The notes under the pieces were generated by a model. The model saw nothing but the letters and a program-made list of their open reading frames with translations. It did not search any database and was not told the DNA's origin. A stretch of 64,000 nt of DNA from Epinephelus fuscoguttatus (Eukaryota; Chordata; Actinopteri; Perciformes; Serranidae). Positions 11,613-25,200 of the stretch are shown piece by piece. The stretch is taken from contig NC_064767.1 in the NCBI RefSeq assembly GCF_011397635.1, positions 17,649,037 through 17,713,036 on the forward strand, read 5' to 3'. Made by a program: the position numbers and the translations under genes. Every line of letters begins with the position of its first letter. Position 1 is the first letter of the stretch.

Positions 11613-13499
11613 ATTTCTCAAGGTAGAGCTCCAGTCAGCTTTGAAATTTGGAGGGTTTGCTGCTTTTATTTTAATCCATAGACTAATAATAAAGGTATTT
11701 TTTAATCAGGGAACATTAGAGATATACTCATAATGAAATTAGCACTAATATGATCAGACTGAGAGCATAACAGGCATAGAGAGAAGCGCTATGTGGCAGT
11801 GTACAGAATGTAATGTCCAAAATGGAAGGACTGTTATTTCTGAAAGGAACGCAACTTTTGATTTATGGTTAACACACAGTATTTTATAATTACCCCACTC
11901 TTTGACCTCAGCAGAAAAATCCTTCAGGGGGATATTTCGAAATCATCCAAACCAGCACAGCAATCAGCAGGCTATGGGTCAAACTGCCATTTCAAAAGCA
12001 CTTTATAATAGTTATAGTTCTTCTTCACAGACAGCATTCTGACATGTCACAGTAGGGGAAGCACAGGTGTAAAAATAAAGTCTCAGAGCAGCTAAAATTC
12101 CTGTTAGCTGCTCTGGTTTCAGGGTTCTGGTGCTGCGCATGCTGGTTCAATGTCACAGTCATGATTTACTGGAGCACTTGAATAAAACACAGCCATTGTT
12201 AGTGCACTTTATAGCACCTGTGCTGACAACTCAAAATGTCCACTGTGAAAAAGACCCAAAGGTTTACTGCATGTCTGCTGCTTTAGCTATTAGATACTTT
12301 GCACATTTGTAATAAGTTGGCACCACTGAGAGACAATATCAACTACAAGTTCCTGTATCATTAGGTAATTTTGTGTCTGTGTCTTGTCGAGGGAATCTGT
12401 GTTACAGATCTTTATTGTGTTGCTATTTAGAAACCATGTTATGTTATGCAGACCTGGAAGATAAGGAAGTGTTTGCAGACAAGACTTGGCACCTTTTCAT
12501 CGTAGAGTATCAACAGGAAATAAAAATAACCCATTAACTCAAAGCCTAAAAACCTTTTCAGGCAACAAAATCAAGTGACAACACTGCAGTCTGTGCACGT
12601 CATCCGGAGGGGGGGACGGGACTGGTGTGTTTGACAATCATCTTCACAATGTACTCCTCAGCTACAGGACAGGACTATATTAGGTGTTAACAGAGCAACA
12701 ATGTCCTACTGCTGACTCATATGTGCTTCTTGAGAAGATTTATTCGCCTGCACAAACATAACACGTACCCTTATTTATGAGTGCTCAGCACACACACCTG
12801 CTTTGATGACAGAGCTGCCGTTCTCACTCAAATCTCACATAGACTCCAGATTCTTACAACCCCACACCTTCGCTACAGTCACAGAGCCGAGGAGCAAACA
12901 CAATATTTCATGTCAACTGCTCAAACGTTAAAAAGTACAGAAAACAGTCTCCTGACTCACACACACAGTAATTATCCCCAACCCCCAGCCTTGCAAGATT
13001 CATCAACATAAAATGTTAAAAATCCCCATTCCCTCAGGTGTGTTATAACAGACTGCCAAGTACTGAAGCTCAAGTCTAGGCAGGAGCAGGTTTTAATTCA
13101 CACCTTTTTTCCTCTCGGCTACAGAAAAACACAATTAAAAATAACGTAGGATATCTGGACAAGTCTCAAAACAGTCTTCAGCAAACGATGAATACATCTG
13201 CCTGCAGGAGTTTAAAATAAATCCTTTAATACAGATGAATCAACGGATGAGAAGGGCTGAATCACAGCATGAGTCGACCCTAGTAACAGGCAGCACCAAG
13301 TAACACTGCCTCAACAATGAAACTGCCCAGAAGCCACAGTCATTGCTACTGTTACGTCCTTTGAGCAGTTTGAGAAAAAGTGTCTCACTTTTTTTTTTTA
13401 ATCTCACTAAAGCAATCCCTTCTGTCGTAAAATCATTATTTTCAGTTGCTATATTATTACTGTTGCTATATTGTACTCTGTTGTATTGTACTAAGCAAC
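11613..13499. other. Intergenic DNA, nothing recognised
   Basis: About 1.9 kb of AT-rich intergenic sequence. Short open frames (for example 12130-12312 and 12781-13011) carry no recognisable domain or splice context. No RNA gene or clear repeat seen. Confidence 0.5.
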
Positions 13500-14896
13500 T
13501 GCCCTGTAGGTAAAAGTAGAAGGTCAACCGTGGAGAAATATTCTTTTACAAGTCAAAGTCCTGTGCTCAAACTATATCTTAAGTAAAAGTATTAGCATCA
13601 TATTATACTTAGAGTGTCAATAGCTAAAAAAGATAGGGTACTAATTATACAAAATGGCAGATTTCATAATTATATGTATTATGTTATATGATTATAATTA
13701 GTGTTGCACTGATGTGTTCATCACTTTATTGTTGCTGCTGGAAAAGGTGGAGCTTGTTTTAAGTACTTTATATTCCTCTGGCTTATCCCACAACAATAAT
13801 ACATCATAACTTATCAGTTTATCTATATTTTGTATTAATAATCTAAATCTGCAAAGTAACTTAAGCTGTCAAACAACTGTAGTGGAGTAAAAAGTAGAAG
13901 TATTTGTCACCAAAATGTAGTGGGGTAGAAGTAGAAAGTATCATAAAATGGAAATACTTAAGTTAAGTTCAAGTATATCAAAAGTGTACTTACATTCCAC
14001 TATGTGGGCTATCTGTAGTTTCAAATAAATAAATACAGTTCAGTTTTGTTGTATCACAAGTACCACTTAAGTGATTATATATGTATAATTTTACCAAAAC
14101 AAGAACAGAGAAATGATGGAGCCTTTTGAATGTGATTAAATCTGTGGAATAAAGTGGAAATATTGAGTTTTAAAGTTGTGGTTTATGATGGAACATATTT
14201 AGCTGACAACAACTGTAGTGGAGTAAGAAGCAGAAATATTTGCCACCAAAATGTAGTTGGGTAGAAGAAAGTAGAAAGTAGCATAAAATGGAAATACTTA
14301 AGGAAAGTGCAAATACGTAAAGTGTACATGAGTACAGTAAATTACATTCCACACTGCTTGCGGGCTATCTGTAGTTTAAAATAAATAATTCAGTTCAGTT
14401 TTGTTGCAACACAAGTGGCACTTAAGTTATTATATATGTATAATTTTACCAAAACCAGAACAGACAGATGACTCAGCCTTTTGGATGTGATTGTGGAATA
14501 AAGTCGAAATATTGAGTTTAAAGTTGTGGTTTATGCTGAAACATATTTAGCTGACAACAACTGCAGTGGAGGGAAGAGTAGAAATACTTGCCACCAAAAT
14601 GTACCAGGGTAGAAGTAAGAAGAAAGTAGCATTAAATTGAAATACTTAAGTAAAGTGCAACACGTCAAATGTTTTTAAGTAGGCTACAGTAATCACATTT
14701 ATTTCCACTCCTCCACTGCTTGTGGGCTGTGTAGTTTAAAATACAGAAATGAAGTTCAGTTTTGTTTTGTCAAAAGTTATTTTGTATGCATAATTTTACC
14801 AAAACAAGAGGAGAGAGCCTTTTGGATGTGATTCAATTTCTTGAATAAAGTCGTTTTAAAGCTGTGGTTTGTGCTGAAACATGTTTAGCTGGCAAC
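13500..14896. repeat. Three-copy ~340-bp direct repeat with hAT right ends
   Basis: Units start with ACAACTGYAGTGGAG at 13873, 14209 and 14557 and the last ends near 14894, so periods are about 336, 348 and 338 bp. Each unit begins with a piece of a common teleost hAT end (GTAGTGGAGTAAAAAGTAGAA ... AAATACTTAAGTAAAGT ... CATTCCAC) and continues with about 190 bp of shared unique sequence (GTTCAGTTTTGTT, TTTTACCAAAAC, GTGGTTTATG). A diverged partial copy of the hAT part precedes it from about 13520. The array abuts the SFR1 promoter. Confidence 0.85.
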
Positions 14897-14897
14897 A

Positions 14898-14949
14898 ACT
14901 ACAGCTCCCAAGATTCTCTTCGATAATGCGTCATCAAATTCTGTCCAAT
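14898..14949 (+). promoter_or_regulatory. SFR1 promoter: ZNF143-type site and CCAAT box
   Basis: ACTACAGCTCCCAAGATTC at 14898-14916 closely fits the ZNF143/THAP11 element (ACTACANNTCCCANNATNC-like). A CCAAT box lies at 14945-14949 with GCGTCAT between them. Such a pairing is common in constitutive TATA-less promoters. The SFR1 start codon is about 290 bp downstream, so transcription probably starts near 15000. The site starts at the exact end of the third tandem repeat. Confidence 0.6.
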
Positions 14950-15234
14950 CACTGACTTCGGAGGTTTGCTTGAGTCTCAAAAATAAGGAAAACAGAAGTA
15001 TCTCACACCGCGTTCACTTTTGTATCTTAGTCCGAGTTTTTTGAAAAACCTGTTAGTTGTTTATTACATATTACGAAAGTGCTTATTAGTACGTGTGTTT
15101 GAGTGTTGGTGTTAGTTTTGTTTTTACGTGATTGTCGATGAGAAGCTATGTGACTAGCTAAAAGTCGTTAAGCTAACTCTGTATCCCGAAGGTTTCTACT
15201 GTTTCAGTAAAGTTCAGATGAGTAAGTGTCACCG

Positions 15235-16105
15235 ATGGAAATCACCCCTAAAGCTGCCAAATTAAAGTCTGTGTACTCATCACCGTGTGATTCGGTGGAG
15301 TCAAGCCCCTGTGAATACAAAGAGGAAAAGGTAGGTTCAGCTGCAGTTTGTTTGCACGTTAACGTTGCTAGTCAGGTAAAGTTAGCTGGTTAATGTCACG
15401 TCAGAGTTATTAAACCTTATGTCAGAACTGCTCTCTGTGCCCTGTCATTCATTCACTGTGACTTCCGCAGCATCATCAGAAGCTGAGCTCCTCGCTGAAG
15501 GAGAGGCTGAAGAGAACAAGGCGCTCCTTCACCTCGCCTTTCTCTGTGGCCAAACGCCTTTGTGTTGATGAGGAGGAGGATGATGGCCGACAAGTTTCAG
15601 CAGATTCCCGGGACATGGTTAATAACCCTCCACTGATCGTGCCCAGTGTTGATGTAAACAGAAATGAAGAGACATCAGGGAGTGAGAAGTTTTCTGGAGC
15701 CAGTCCCAAACCACCACATCCTCCTTCCAAAGGCTTTGAACAACAACGAGACCAGCTGAGGAAGGAGGTTAAAGACAAGGCGGAGACTCTGCGCAGACTC
15801 AAGATGGTGAAAATGTACAGAAGCAAGGTGATCAGCTACATTTCACATAAACATTTTGATTTATTTTGAGTTAAAGTGGTCATTTGATATCACACATCCC
15901 CTGTTTCTCTCCCCAGAATGACTTAACGCAGCTCCAAACCCTGATTGACAAGTGGAGGAGTTGTGCTCAGGCTGCACTGTATGAGCTCCAGTCAGACGTC
16001 ACTGTAGACGGACGAAAGGCCAGCCTGTCGGAACTGATTGATCTCTTTGGTTTGGATGATGGCATCCTGCACTTTGACCGCACAGAAGAGGACTTCACCA
16101 CCTAA
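15235..16105 (+). CDS. sfr1: SFR1, SWI5-dependent recombination repair protein 1
   Basis: Three exons, 15235-15330, 15471-15827 and 15917-16105, give 213 residues. Exon 1 encodes MEITPKAAKLKSVYSSPCDS; exon 2 a basic, serine-rich segment (LKERLKRTRRSFTSPFSVAKR) and the start of a coiled coil (about residues 115-150: QQRDQLRKEVKDKAETLRRL); exon 3 the conserved Sfr1/Mei5 C-terminus (DLTQLQTLIDKWRSCAQAAL, then LSELIDLFGLDDGILHFD). SFR1 pairs with SWI5 in the nucleus and stabilises RAD51 filaments during homologous recombination. The protein is somewhat shorter than the ~245-residue human form, mainly in the variable N-terminus. The donor after exon 2 is weak (GTGATC). An ATG at 15219 opens a 15-codon out-of-frame upstream ORF that overlaps the chosen start and may lower translation. 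AATAAA overlaps the stop codon. Confidence 0.93.
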
Positions 16106-16109
16106 TAAA
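16104..16109 (+). terminator. SFR1 polyadenylation signal overlapping the stop codon
   Basis: AATAAA begins within the TAA stop of SFR1, so the 3' untranslated region may be only 20-30 nt. No other canonical hexamer is seen before the CFAP43 coding end. Confidence 0.55.
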
Positions 16110-16196
16110 TATGCTTTAACACACATTATTTGTGTCATCAGTATACAAAATGACTACATGAGAACACATTTCAAACATCCTGAGTTATGTTATTGT

Positions 16197-16202
16197 TTTA
16201 TT
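16197..16202 (-). terminator. CFAP43 polyadenylation signal
   Basis: TTTATT on the plus strand is AATAAA on the minus strand, 96 bp beyond the CFAP43 stop. It lies only about 90 bp from the SFR1 signal on the other strand. Confidence 0.55.
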
Positions 16203-16297
16203 TGTTGCTGCTATTGTTATTCTCAGCTTAAGTTGTAAAGTTTACTTGCTTAAAGAGGTGTAAATGAAACTGTTATCTGTTGAAGAGAAGGCTTCGC

Positions 16298-19200
16298 TCA
16301 GTTGTGTTTCAGCTGATTGAGCGAAGGAAAGTTCTTCATCCTCAGACGCTCGACCTCTGCCCAGAGGAAAGCCAGATCCTCCGCCTGCTCTCTGGCAAAG
16401 TCCGCCAAGTTCTTCCTCTGAACGATTTCTCTGTAGCGCTCCTCTGTTTTAGCCGCCTGATTTTCCTCTGAAGCTGAACAACAAACAAGTCACATTATCA
16501 GTCAGATAAGGGTTCTGAAAGCTGCATCTGCAGTGAGCTGAAATGATTATTACCTGTTGCTTTACAGACGTGTCTCCTCTCTGCCACGGTCATCTGCATG
16601 TCCGGTAGCTGCTCCTCTACAGTTTTGTTCTTCTTAGCTTTCATTGCCGCCTGCCTTTTAATTTGTTTGATATTTTTTATGCGATGTTGCACATATTTAA
16701 GATGAGTCTACAAGTAGAGCAGAATGTGTATATTAACAGTCGGGGATAGAAAGTAAAAAAATACAGAGCCATTTAATGAGATCACGTCTTTAGTTTTTTG
16801 TTACCTTTTCCTGGAAATCCATCTCTTTCTCAAGAGTGGAAACTTGCTTGGACACGCGACTGTTTTGATCTGTCTTGTTGAGATACTTAAAAGAAAAGGG
16901 ATTAACAGAATAATAACCTTTAACAAAGGTAAAGATAAAACAAAAGGAGCAGTAACATTAAGTGTCTGCTCCAGATCTTTTGACAACAGTCATGGAAAAA
17001 CGGCTTCATCATAAAGTATTCAGGATCACTCCGGACGGATTTGTTTATAGTTAAAGTTTCTTTTCCTCTCAGGGTTTCAGGGGGGCTAAACAATGACAGG
17101 AAGCTGCATGCCACGCCACAGCAGAGCTACCTGAACCTTTTGCCAGAGGAAACTGGCACTCAGGCCTGGAAACGTGACTCCGTGTGTGCCATGCTCATCG
17201 ACTTGCTGAAAATAAAATTGATGGATGACTCATGATTTTTATGTATTTCTTCACTGCACAACCACCACCTCTCTTATTTTTCATATCAACAACATGTGGA
17301 ATTCCTCGTGTTTTATAATGTGTATGAAGGGGTTAACAGATTGGAGCAAAGTATCTTCCTGTCAGCATTTGTGGTCTGTTTTTTATTAAACTGCCTGTTC
17401 ACGCCTTAGATTGGCATCTGCTGCCAAACAAAGAAAAGAAGCTTTCAGTTTTCTACACTTTTTAAATATTGTATAGGCATGTCAGAGATCTTAAAGTAGG
17501 AGTAAAGAAAGCACAAGTATGTTATAGTATATTTAAGCAGCCTCCACCTATACGCTTTTCAAACATGCGGAAAGAAGAAGAAAAAAATAGGGTGGGGAGC
17601 TTACGTGAGCAGGGTGTGTGTCTCTGATAACAAAAGATGATCCATCTGTGTTCGGGGATGGTAACAATTTTCTGCTCGCAAAACATCTCATGCTGCCAAA
17701 ACCAAAATACCTGCCTTGATATCAGCGACTGAGGTTTGGCCAGAAATTCTAACGGGGTTAAAGTTTCACCATAAATGGAGACTTTAATGCCTTTTCGAGA
17801 AGATGCTGAGCTTCTTGGAAGTTTCTGACATGTAATTATCATAAATTATGTACAAGGTCAAATCTAATTACAATCCAATAGCATTATTGCTCAGAAAGTG
17901 TTACACAGGATTTGATTGAGAATAAAATAAATCCATGTCTCAGAGGGAAGCTGAGAAAAAAAACAAAAAAAACATGATAATGTTTTAAACTTACTTCCCG
18001 TTGCCTCTCAGAGAGTCTTAACTTTTGGATGTCCCTCGCCTTGGTGTTGAGGTCCTCTATTTGCATCCTCATCATCCTGTCCTCCCACTGCAGCTGGATG
18101 AAGCCCTTACGGATGTCTTTGCACTCCACCATGGAGGCAACCTTCTGCTCTCCAAGCGTCTGATCATATGCATAATAATTACTTGACACACAGATCCCTC
18201 ATAAGAATATATATCCTAGTTTTGTGAAAGTGTGTCTGGTCGTGTAGGCTTACCCTGATGGTTTTGTTGAGGTCCTCCACCACACTCATGTGAAGGAGCA
18301 CAGAGGCAGAGTAGTCAGGAGTCAGGTCTGTGGTGGACACCTCCACCTGGCCCTGTTTGAGCAGGACCTGGACCATGATGTCCATCAGGAAACGGTGCTT
18401 CTCCTTATGCAGACTAGAAGGAAGCAGGACAACAAAATCATTAGAGGATCATTCTTCATTCAAGAAATACAATAAATAACATTTACTTTTAATATATCAC
18501 CTTTTACTATTGTTACAGGTTTCAGACAATGAGACAAATTCTCATATTTATGAGTCATGGCTTGAGTGCCATACTCTCAGTTCATCCTTAATGAGTGATG
18601 ATAATCAGAAGGAGTGACAACATGGCAGTAATACCTTTCAAGTCCGTCAGAGAGATTTTTAATTTCCTGTAGAGCGGCGTTCTCTTCATCTCTCTTCTTC
18701 TGTAGGAACGCATACATCTCAGCAATAGTCAGAGCTTTTACTTTGATCTGCAGAAGACATGTCAAAGAGTAAACAGACAACTACAAATGAGACACAATAA
18801 TTTGGTAAAGTTTCTTAAATATAATGTTGGCAATATAAATTTACAATTGCAATTAAAAAGATTTAAAGGGGAACTTCTGTATTTTTCAACCTGGGCCCTA
18901 TTTTCCCATGTTTTTTGAGTCTGTGATTAATGAATGATTTTTAAAATTGGTCCAGCTAGCAGCTGTGAAAGGGGGTATTGTGCACTGTCAATACACCACT
19001 AAAAGTGTTTATTTTTGCCACTGACAGGCTCACACTGTTATTGTAAGTGTTTTTAAAATTATTGAAAGGATCCCTAAAGAGACAACCTTTTTTTGTTAAA
19101 GAGTAAGATCATTTTAACCAGAAACAGCCCCAAAGTCGCCAAACCCACCAGAATCCATTTAAATAAACAGTAATCTTACCAATGTAAAATAGACCTCATT

Positions 19201-22200
19201 CTAAGTTGATAGAGAAAAAAAAGCCATCTTAGTTTTCCACTGTTGCATCAACCTTATTTGGTTGAAATAAACCCTTAATTCACTCAGTTAGATATGTCTA
19301 TACACACTAAAATTACTGTTTATTTAAATGATTTCTGGGGGGTTCTATGGGTTTCTGGTTAAACAAAAAGGATCTTACCCTTTAACAGAAAGGTCTATCT
19401 CTGTAGGGATCCTCTCTGTAATTTTGTAAGACACTTAGAAAGTAATTCGAGCCCATCAGTGGCAAAAACAAGCTCTTTCAGTGGATGTAAACTAACAGTG
19501 CGAACACCCCCCAAGTGGTGACATTGCAGCCTGTTTTGATGCTGCTGGCTGGAGCTCTTTCACTCAATACTGGACTAATTTAAACTGTTGTCTCCATTAG
19601 TTACTGAGACACAAAAACATGAGGAAATAGGATGCAGATTAAAACAAAAAAGTTTGTTAACAGACTATAAAATGTAATGCTAATTGTATATTTCCAGTGT
19701 GAAAAGCCTCTGTCAGTATTTCAGCTGACTGGCAATGTTTGTCTGTGTCTCTCTCCACTCTTTAACATTTCCATGTCCTCATTTTACCTTATGCTCACTC
19801 TCTATTTTTGCTTTGCGGACAAGACGAAACCTCTCCCAGATCAATGGGCTTAAGCCTGCTGGTACATTCTCCGGAGTATCAAGCTCCTCCACGGCCTTCA
19901 ACATTTTGCCGAGTGCATCAGGAGCCAGAGAGCCACACAGACGCTGGTTTTTAAACGGGCTGGAGTTGTTGTTGTCGGTCTGGGTCTTTATCTTTTGAAC
20001 CCTGAGGCATAAGAGACAGTGTGCAGTGACTGAGCAGCTAATTTACAACTTACAGTGTGTGGACATCGAGGTAAGTATCACCCACCTGGGTCTACGCTTG
20101 AATGACTTATATAGTTGGTCAACCACATTGCTTGGTACATCAAAGAACTCCCTCCTGAATTCTTTGTCAAGAACCTTTGGAGACATGAGTGGATGTTATA
20201 TCAATGTATGTGCACCATCACTTACAGTCAAAATGATTTCAGTGTTTTACCAGCTGGCTTACTTTGTCCTCAGCTACAAGGCTGTCATAGGCCTCCTGAA
20301 ACAATTCCACTTCCTCTTCATGTCTCTTCACCTCCTCGGCAATTTCATCCTGTCAGAGAAATACGGGTCAATAACACGGGAGCAGCGTGTATGATAACTA
20401 GCCACTGGCATTCTTGAAATGAGAGCGGCGCACAGGTTAGCTCTTGCAAAACACGCCTGAGTGATGGCAAGATATTAAACTAGAATTTGGAAGAAGAACA
20501 TCCCTGCCATTTACTCAGGTGTCTGACAAATAACAGAAACCAAGGCTGCCAGTGATAAATTCCTTCAGCATTACTGTTTTTCTCTGTTTTATTACGAGTT
20601 TTCTGACCTTGTATGCCAACGTTTTTTCAAGTTTGAGCTTGAGCTCCAGCTCTCGGTTTCTCATCTCATCTTCTGTGAGGACTGAATAAACCAGATAGGT
20701 AATCTTGAGCTCTTCCTGTAAAACACATCAAAAACAACATTAAATCAGTATTTGTGAAGAAGACACATACACAAGATATCATCTCTCCCAATTATCTTAA
20801 GGAGAAAACCACAATGAGAACAGAGGGCCTTTCATCCTGTGTGAGGAAAATGAGAAAACAAAAGGAAACAACGTGACGCAGATTAGCTTTAAGTGTAATG
20901 AGTCTGTCAATGTGTAACGCCTATCACACCATCGAACAAAGGCTCAAGACCTGGTTTCTGGACAAACAGACATGTGAACATTTCTACACTGTTGTTGTTA
21001 TTTCTGGCTTACATGCTGCTGACTTGCTTTCCGTCCTTTGCCCACTGCCAGGCAGCCAACTCTGTATGGGTATGTATGCAATATTTATTTTATCAACAGC
21101 ATGGCTAATTTTGTGTCGCATAGCTTGTGTGTTAGTGCAAATGACCATGTTGCTGACCTGTAACTGTATGTTTTAATATTTTATTGAGACCTACATAATT
21201 ACTATTGCTGCTCGGCATGTCTGCATGTAATGCTAATCTGTGTGTTGGTACTTCATGTTCATGTCTGTTTGTGCTCACATGCTGTTTGTATTATTGTGTT
21301 GTACTGATGCTTTGCTGTTGCTTGTTGGTTTGCATGGCTTCTGTACCATCTTGAGTATCTCTGTTTGCTGTAGTTAATGCTGTCTTTATGTCTTTATATC
21401 TTTGTCCAGTGAATTTTATCCTTTCATTTGTCTCAAAACATCTTGCCAAAGGACTGCATGTTTACAGAAATTTTGATTAATGTGTGATGTCCTTATAAAT
21501 AAAATACATTAAAATAAAGAAATATCACATGCATGTACTGTGTGTACCTGTGCATTGGCTCACCTGATAAATAGTCATTTCACATTTCATTTTCTTCTCA
21601 AACAGCTTCGTCAACGTGTCATCCAACTTTTTGGTTGCATCCCTGTTGGACGCCTGCAGTTTTTTCATTTCATTTTCCAGTGACTGTAATCACAGAGTTC
21701 ACAGATGATTGATATGGATCACTGATCACATGATAACTATATTTCTGACAGTAGCAAAACAGAACTGTGAATGTTTCTTCTGTAGCACCTTTTTGTATTT
21801 CTCCTTCTCCTCACTCAGGTCTTTGCTTTTCTTTTCATTCTCTTTAAAGGCTTTCTTCTCCTCCTCAGTCCACTGGCTGTCAGGTTTGCTCAAAACAAAC
21901 TCAGGCAGAGGTATTTCCTGTGGAGGCAATTCAAAAGAAACTATGTGCACTTCAAGCTGATTTGTCTAATTCAACTGACGCTGCCCAGAAAAGTATGTCA
22001 AGTACAAAACAAACCTAAGACATCATTTGCCTAAAGGGAGAGAATTAATGCTTTCTCGTGCGAGCATTGAGTATTTTGGCTGCAGTGAGATGTAGTGTTT
22101 AGTGTACGTCATGAGAAACAACTGCAGGAGGTAGCGAAGGGTTTTCCTCTGCTCTGCTTTTCAATCTTTCTCTCTCAGACGGAAACTCTTTGCATACCCT

Positions 22201-25200
22201 GTGATCTAATTATATAATAAATTTACACCTAATAATGATTAAAAAAAACTACATTTACATTAGGGCTGAAACTAGCGATTGATTTCACAGATTAATATTT
22301 TATTCTATAAATCTGTCAGAGAACTGCGGACCATTAATTCAAATAAATGCCCATTATAGTTCTCAACAGCCCAAGGAGAACAAATGTCTTGTTTTAGAAA
22401 TATTTATTAAAGAATTTGTGGTATTTCTTATAAAGATTGTTTTTAAAACTCAAAAATCTTTGGTTTACTGTTTACTGAATCAGCAAATCTTCCCATTCGA
22501 GAAACTGAAACCAGAGAATGTTCAGGATTGTTGCTTGAAAAATGACTAAACAATTAATAGATTATTACAACAGTTGCAGATTTTCTTGACTAAATCACTT
22601 GATTCTTGAAAAAAAAAAGTATTTCAAATTGTCTCGAAATAACTGAGCAAACAAGTAAATACATAATATATCACAGGAAAAAAGTCCACCATTTTATATA
22701 TTATTTTATGGGAAATATATGTATAGGATCATCTATTTTATTATAAATGCGCACACAAAAATTGTAATATTTTGACCCACCATTTTCAAGATGTCCTCTT
22801 TTTTCACTTCAAGCACTCCATCCATCATGTCGTCCAGAGCCCTGTCTCTGACTTCATCACCCTGCAACAGAAAGACAGACATTTTGTTAATAAGACAAGT
22901 GAACTGCTTATATTTATGCCTTTCTATAAATCACATATATTTCATTTCTTTTTGGTAAAGGACTGATAAATGTACTCCCACTGTTGTCAACAATAATCAT
23001 GGATGCTGTTTTCATATATGGAAGTATTTAAGGAATTTGTTAATGGCGACAAACAAGAGTTGCAAAACAAAAACACATTTTTTATGGCAGCATACTTCGG
23101 CAGCCAGACGTTTTTGCTCCTCCAGCTTCTTCCTCTCCTCCTCCTTCTTCTCTGGGGTGAGAAACTTCTCTGCTTTTATCTAGAATGGGACAAAGGTGCA
23201 TATTTCTCTGGTAAACCATACGGTAATGACCATACAGTATTTCACAATTTACTAAAACAAACAAACAAACCACAGAGTAGCTCGACATGTACTCTTTGTT
23301 TGTTGAACTATGTGTGAACTTTGTCAACTGTTTGGATGTTTCACGAGGAGGTCGGTAACCTCAGAGTCATCCACTGTGAGCAGCCTCTTTGGCTGCTCGC
23401 TGATGGTCAGGCTAGGCTCCCACAGCTTCTCATTCATGTCCAGCTTCAGCATGATGTCCCGGATTTGTCTGTTCCTGTCTCTCACACGGTTCAGCTCCTG
23501 CACCTTCTGCTTGTGCACGGCGTCAAACTCAGTGTTGAAAGATGTCTTGATGTTATAAATCACATCCTACAGTCAGAGACGAGTGAAATCAGGCAAAGAA
23601 AAAATATTTATCATCATTATGACAACAACCATGTGTGACTGAGCTGTCAGTTCTTTTAAATCACTCATTTTCATGTGCTTTTTATTTCACTTGTTCACAT
23701 CTTTGGCTTAAGTGTGTGTTTTATTATGATATAATATAGTTCAAAGCAGTTTTTAAGCAGGTTCCCACCTGTAGCAGAATTATCTGGTTGATCTTCTGCT
23801 CTGTAGTCTGCAGGCAGAACTGATTGTAGATGTAAGGATTTGAATATCCCAACTTGGCGGTGAAACTTCCTGTTACAGCAGCACTTTCTGCCTCGTGGCT
23901 TTCCTCCCCAAGCTTGTCCTCATTCGCACTCACTGTGTTGGAAGTTTTCTTTACGCTGCTCTGCTGCAGTCGGAAGGTGGGGAAATATTTTGAATAAGAG
24001 AGCAGAAATAAATGTTGAGGATCAACTCTGCGGCCATAAGATTATAAACTTTATCTTAAGAATATTGCAGTGAAGGGAGCTATCTAAACAACCATCTTCA
24101 GGCCACATGGCTGTAAATCTAGAAAAGTTTCGACACCAGCGGACTGGCAGGTTTTCAAGCATTTAAAAAAGTTACAACAGTGAAAGGTCAGATGTAGGAG
24201 CGTGATTCAAAGCATCAAATTATTTTCCAGCTGTAAACCTGTTTTGACTTGAATGGTTTTGCCATAAAATGTATTTCCAGAGTGTGAAAACCCACATACT
24301 GACGAGGCTGCCTTATCACAGCTTTGAGAAGATGTTTGCATGCTGCCTGTCTGTTCCACATTAAAAACAGTAAATATATCATCTAATCCATTCTGGCTCA
24401 TCACATGTGCTCCTCATTACGGCATTAACAAGAACCTAAACCACATACAGCTCAGGGCTGTGGAGTAGTTTTGCTTACGGTGCAAGCAGCCTCTTCAGTC
24501 TTCCTTGTATTCTGAACCCTGCGAAGGTCCTCCAGCTCCTTCCCTGTTCGCTCCTTCAAAGGGTAGTTCTTCACCTCATGGTCAGAATGAAAGGCCTGTG
24601 GTAGAAAGCCAGAAGCGATTCATATTTCTTAGTACAGATCATAACATGCTGTGATAAATAAGAAATGTAACGCTTCACTGTGTTTGTCATCCCACCTTTA
24701 TGGCCTTGCCTTTGACCTTCAAAGAATCCCAGCATTCTCTCTGTAGGACATCACGGAGGTACCATTTTGATAAAATCTCCCATTCCACTTCAGTGCGCAC
24801 CTAAAATGTGACCGCATTAAAAATTACTACCATCATGAGCTCAAACCAAGTTGAAAAATACATTGCACTGGGGGCAGCAGTGGCTTAGTCTGTAGAGACT
24901 TGGCTTGGGGACCAGAGGGTGGGCAGTTCATGTCCGGAACATACCAAAGTCCGGATTGTGGACTGGTAGCTGGAGAGGTGCCAGTTCACCTCCTGGGCAC
25001 TGCAGTGGTGCCAAACCCACAACTGTTTGGATCACAGCCATTCTCCATTAAGCGTGTATTTCAGTGTGACACTCACTGACTTCATAAAAGAAATGGATGT
25101 AGCCTCAAGGTCTAAAAAAGTGAAGCCAATGCAGAGAGTCCTTAAACCTCCACTGGTTGCAAAAAAACCAAAACACTTCAGACTGTGTAGATGTCTCTAA

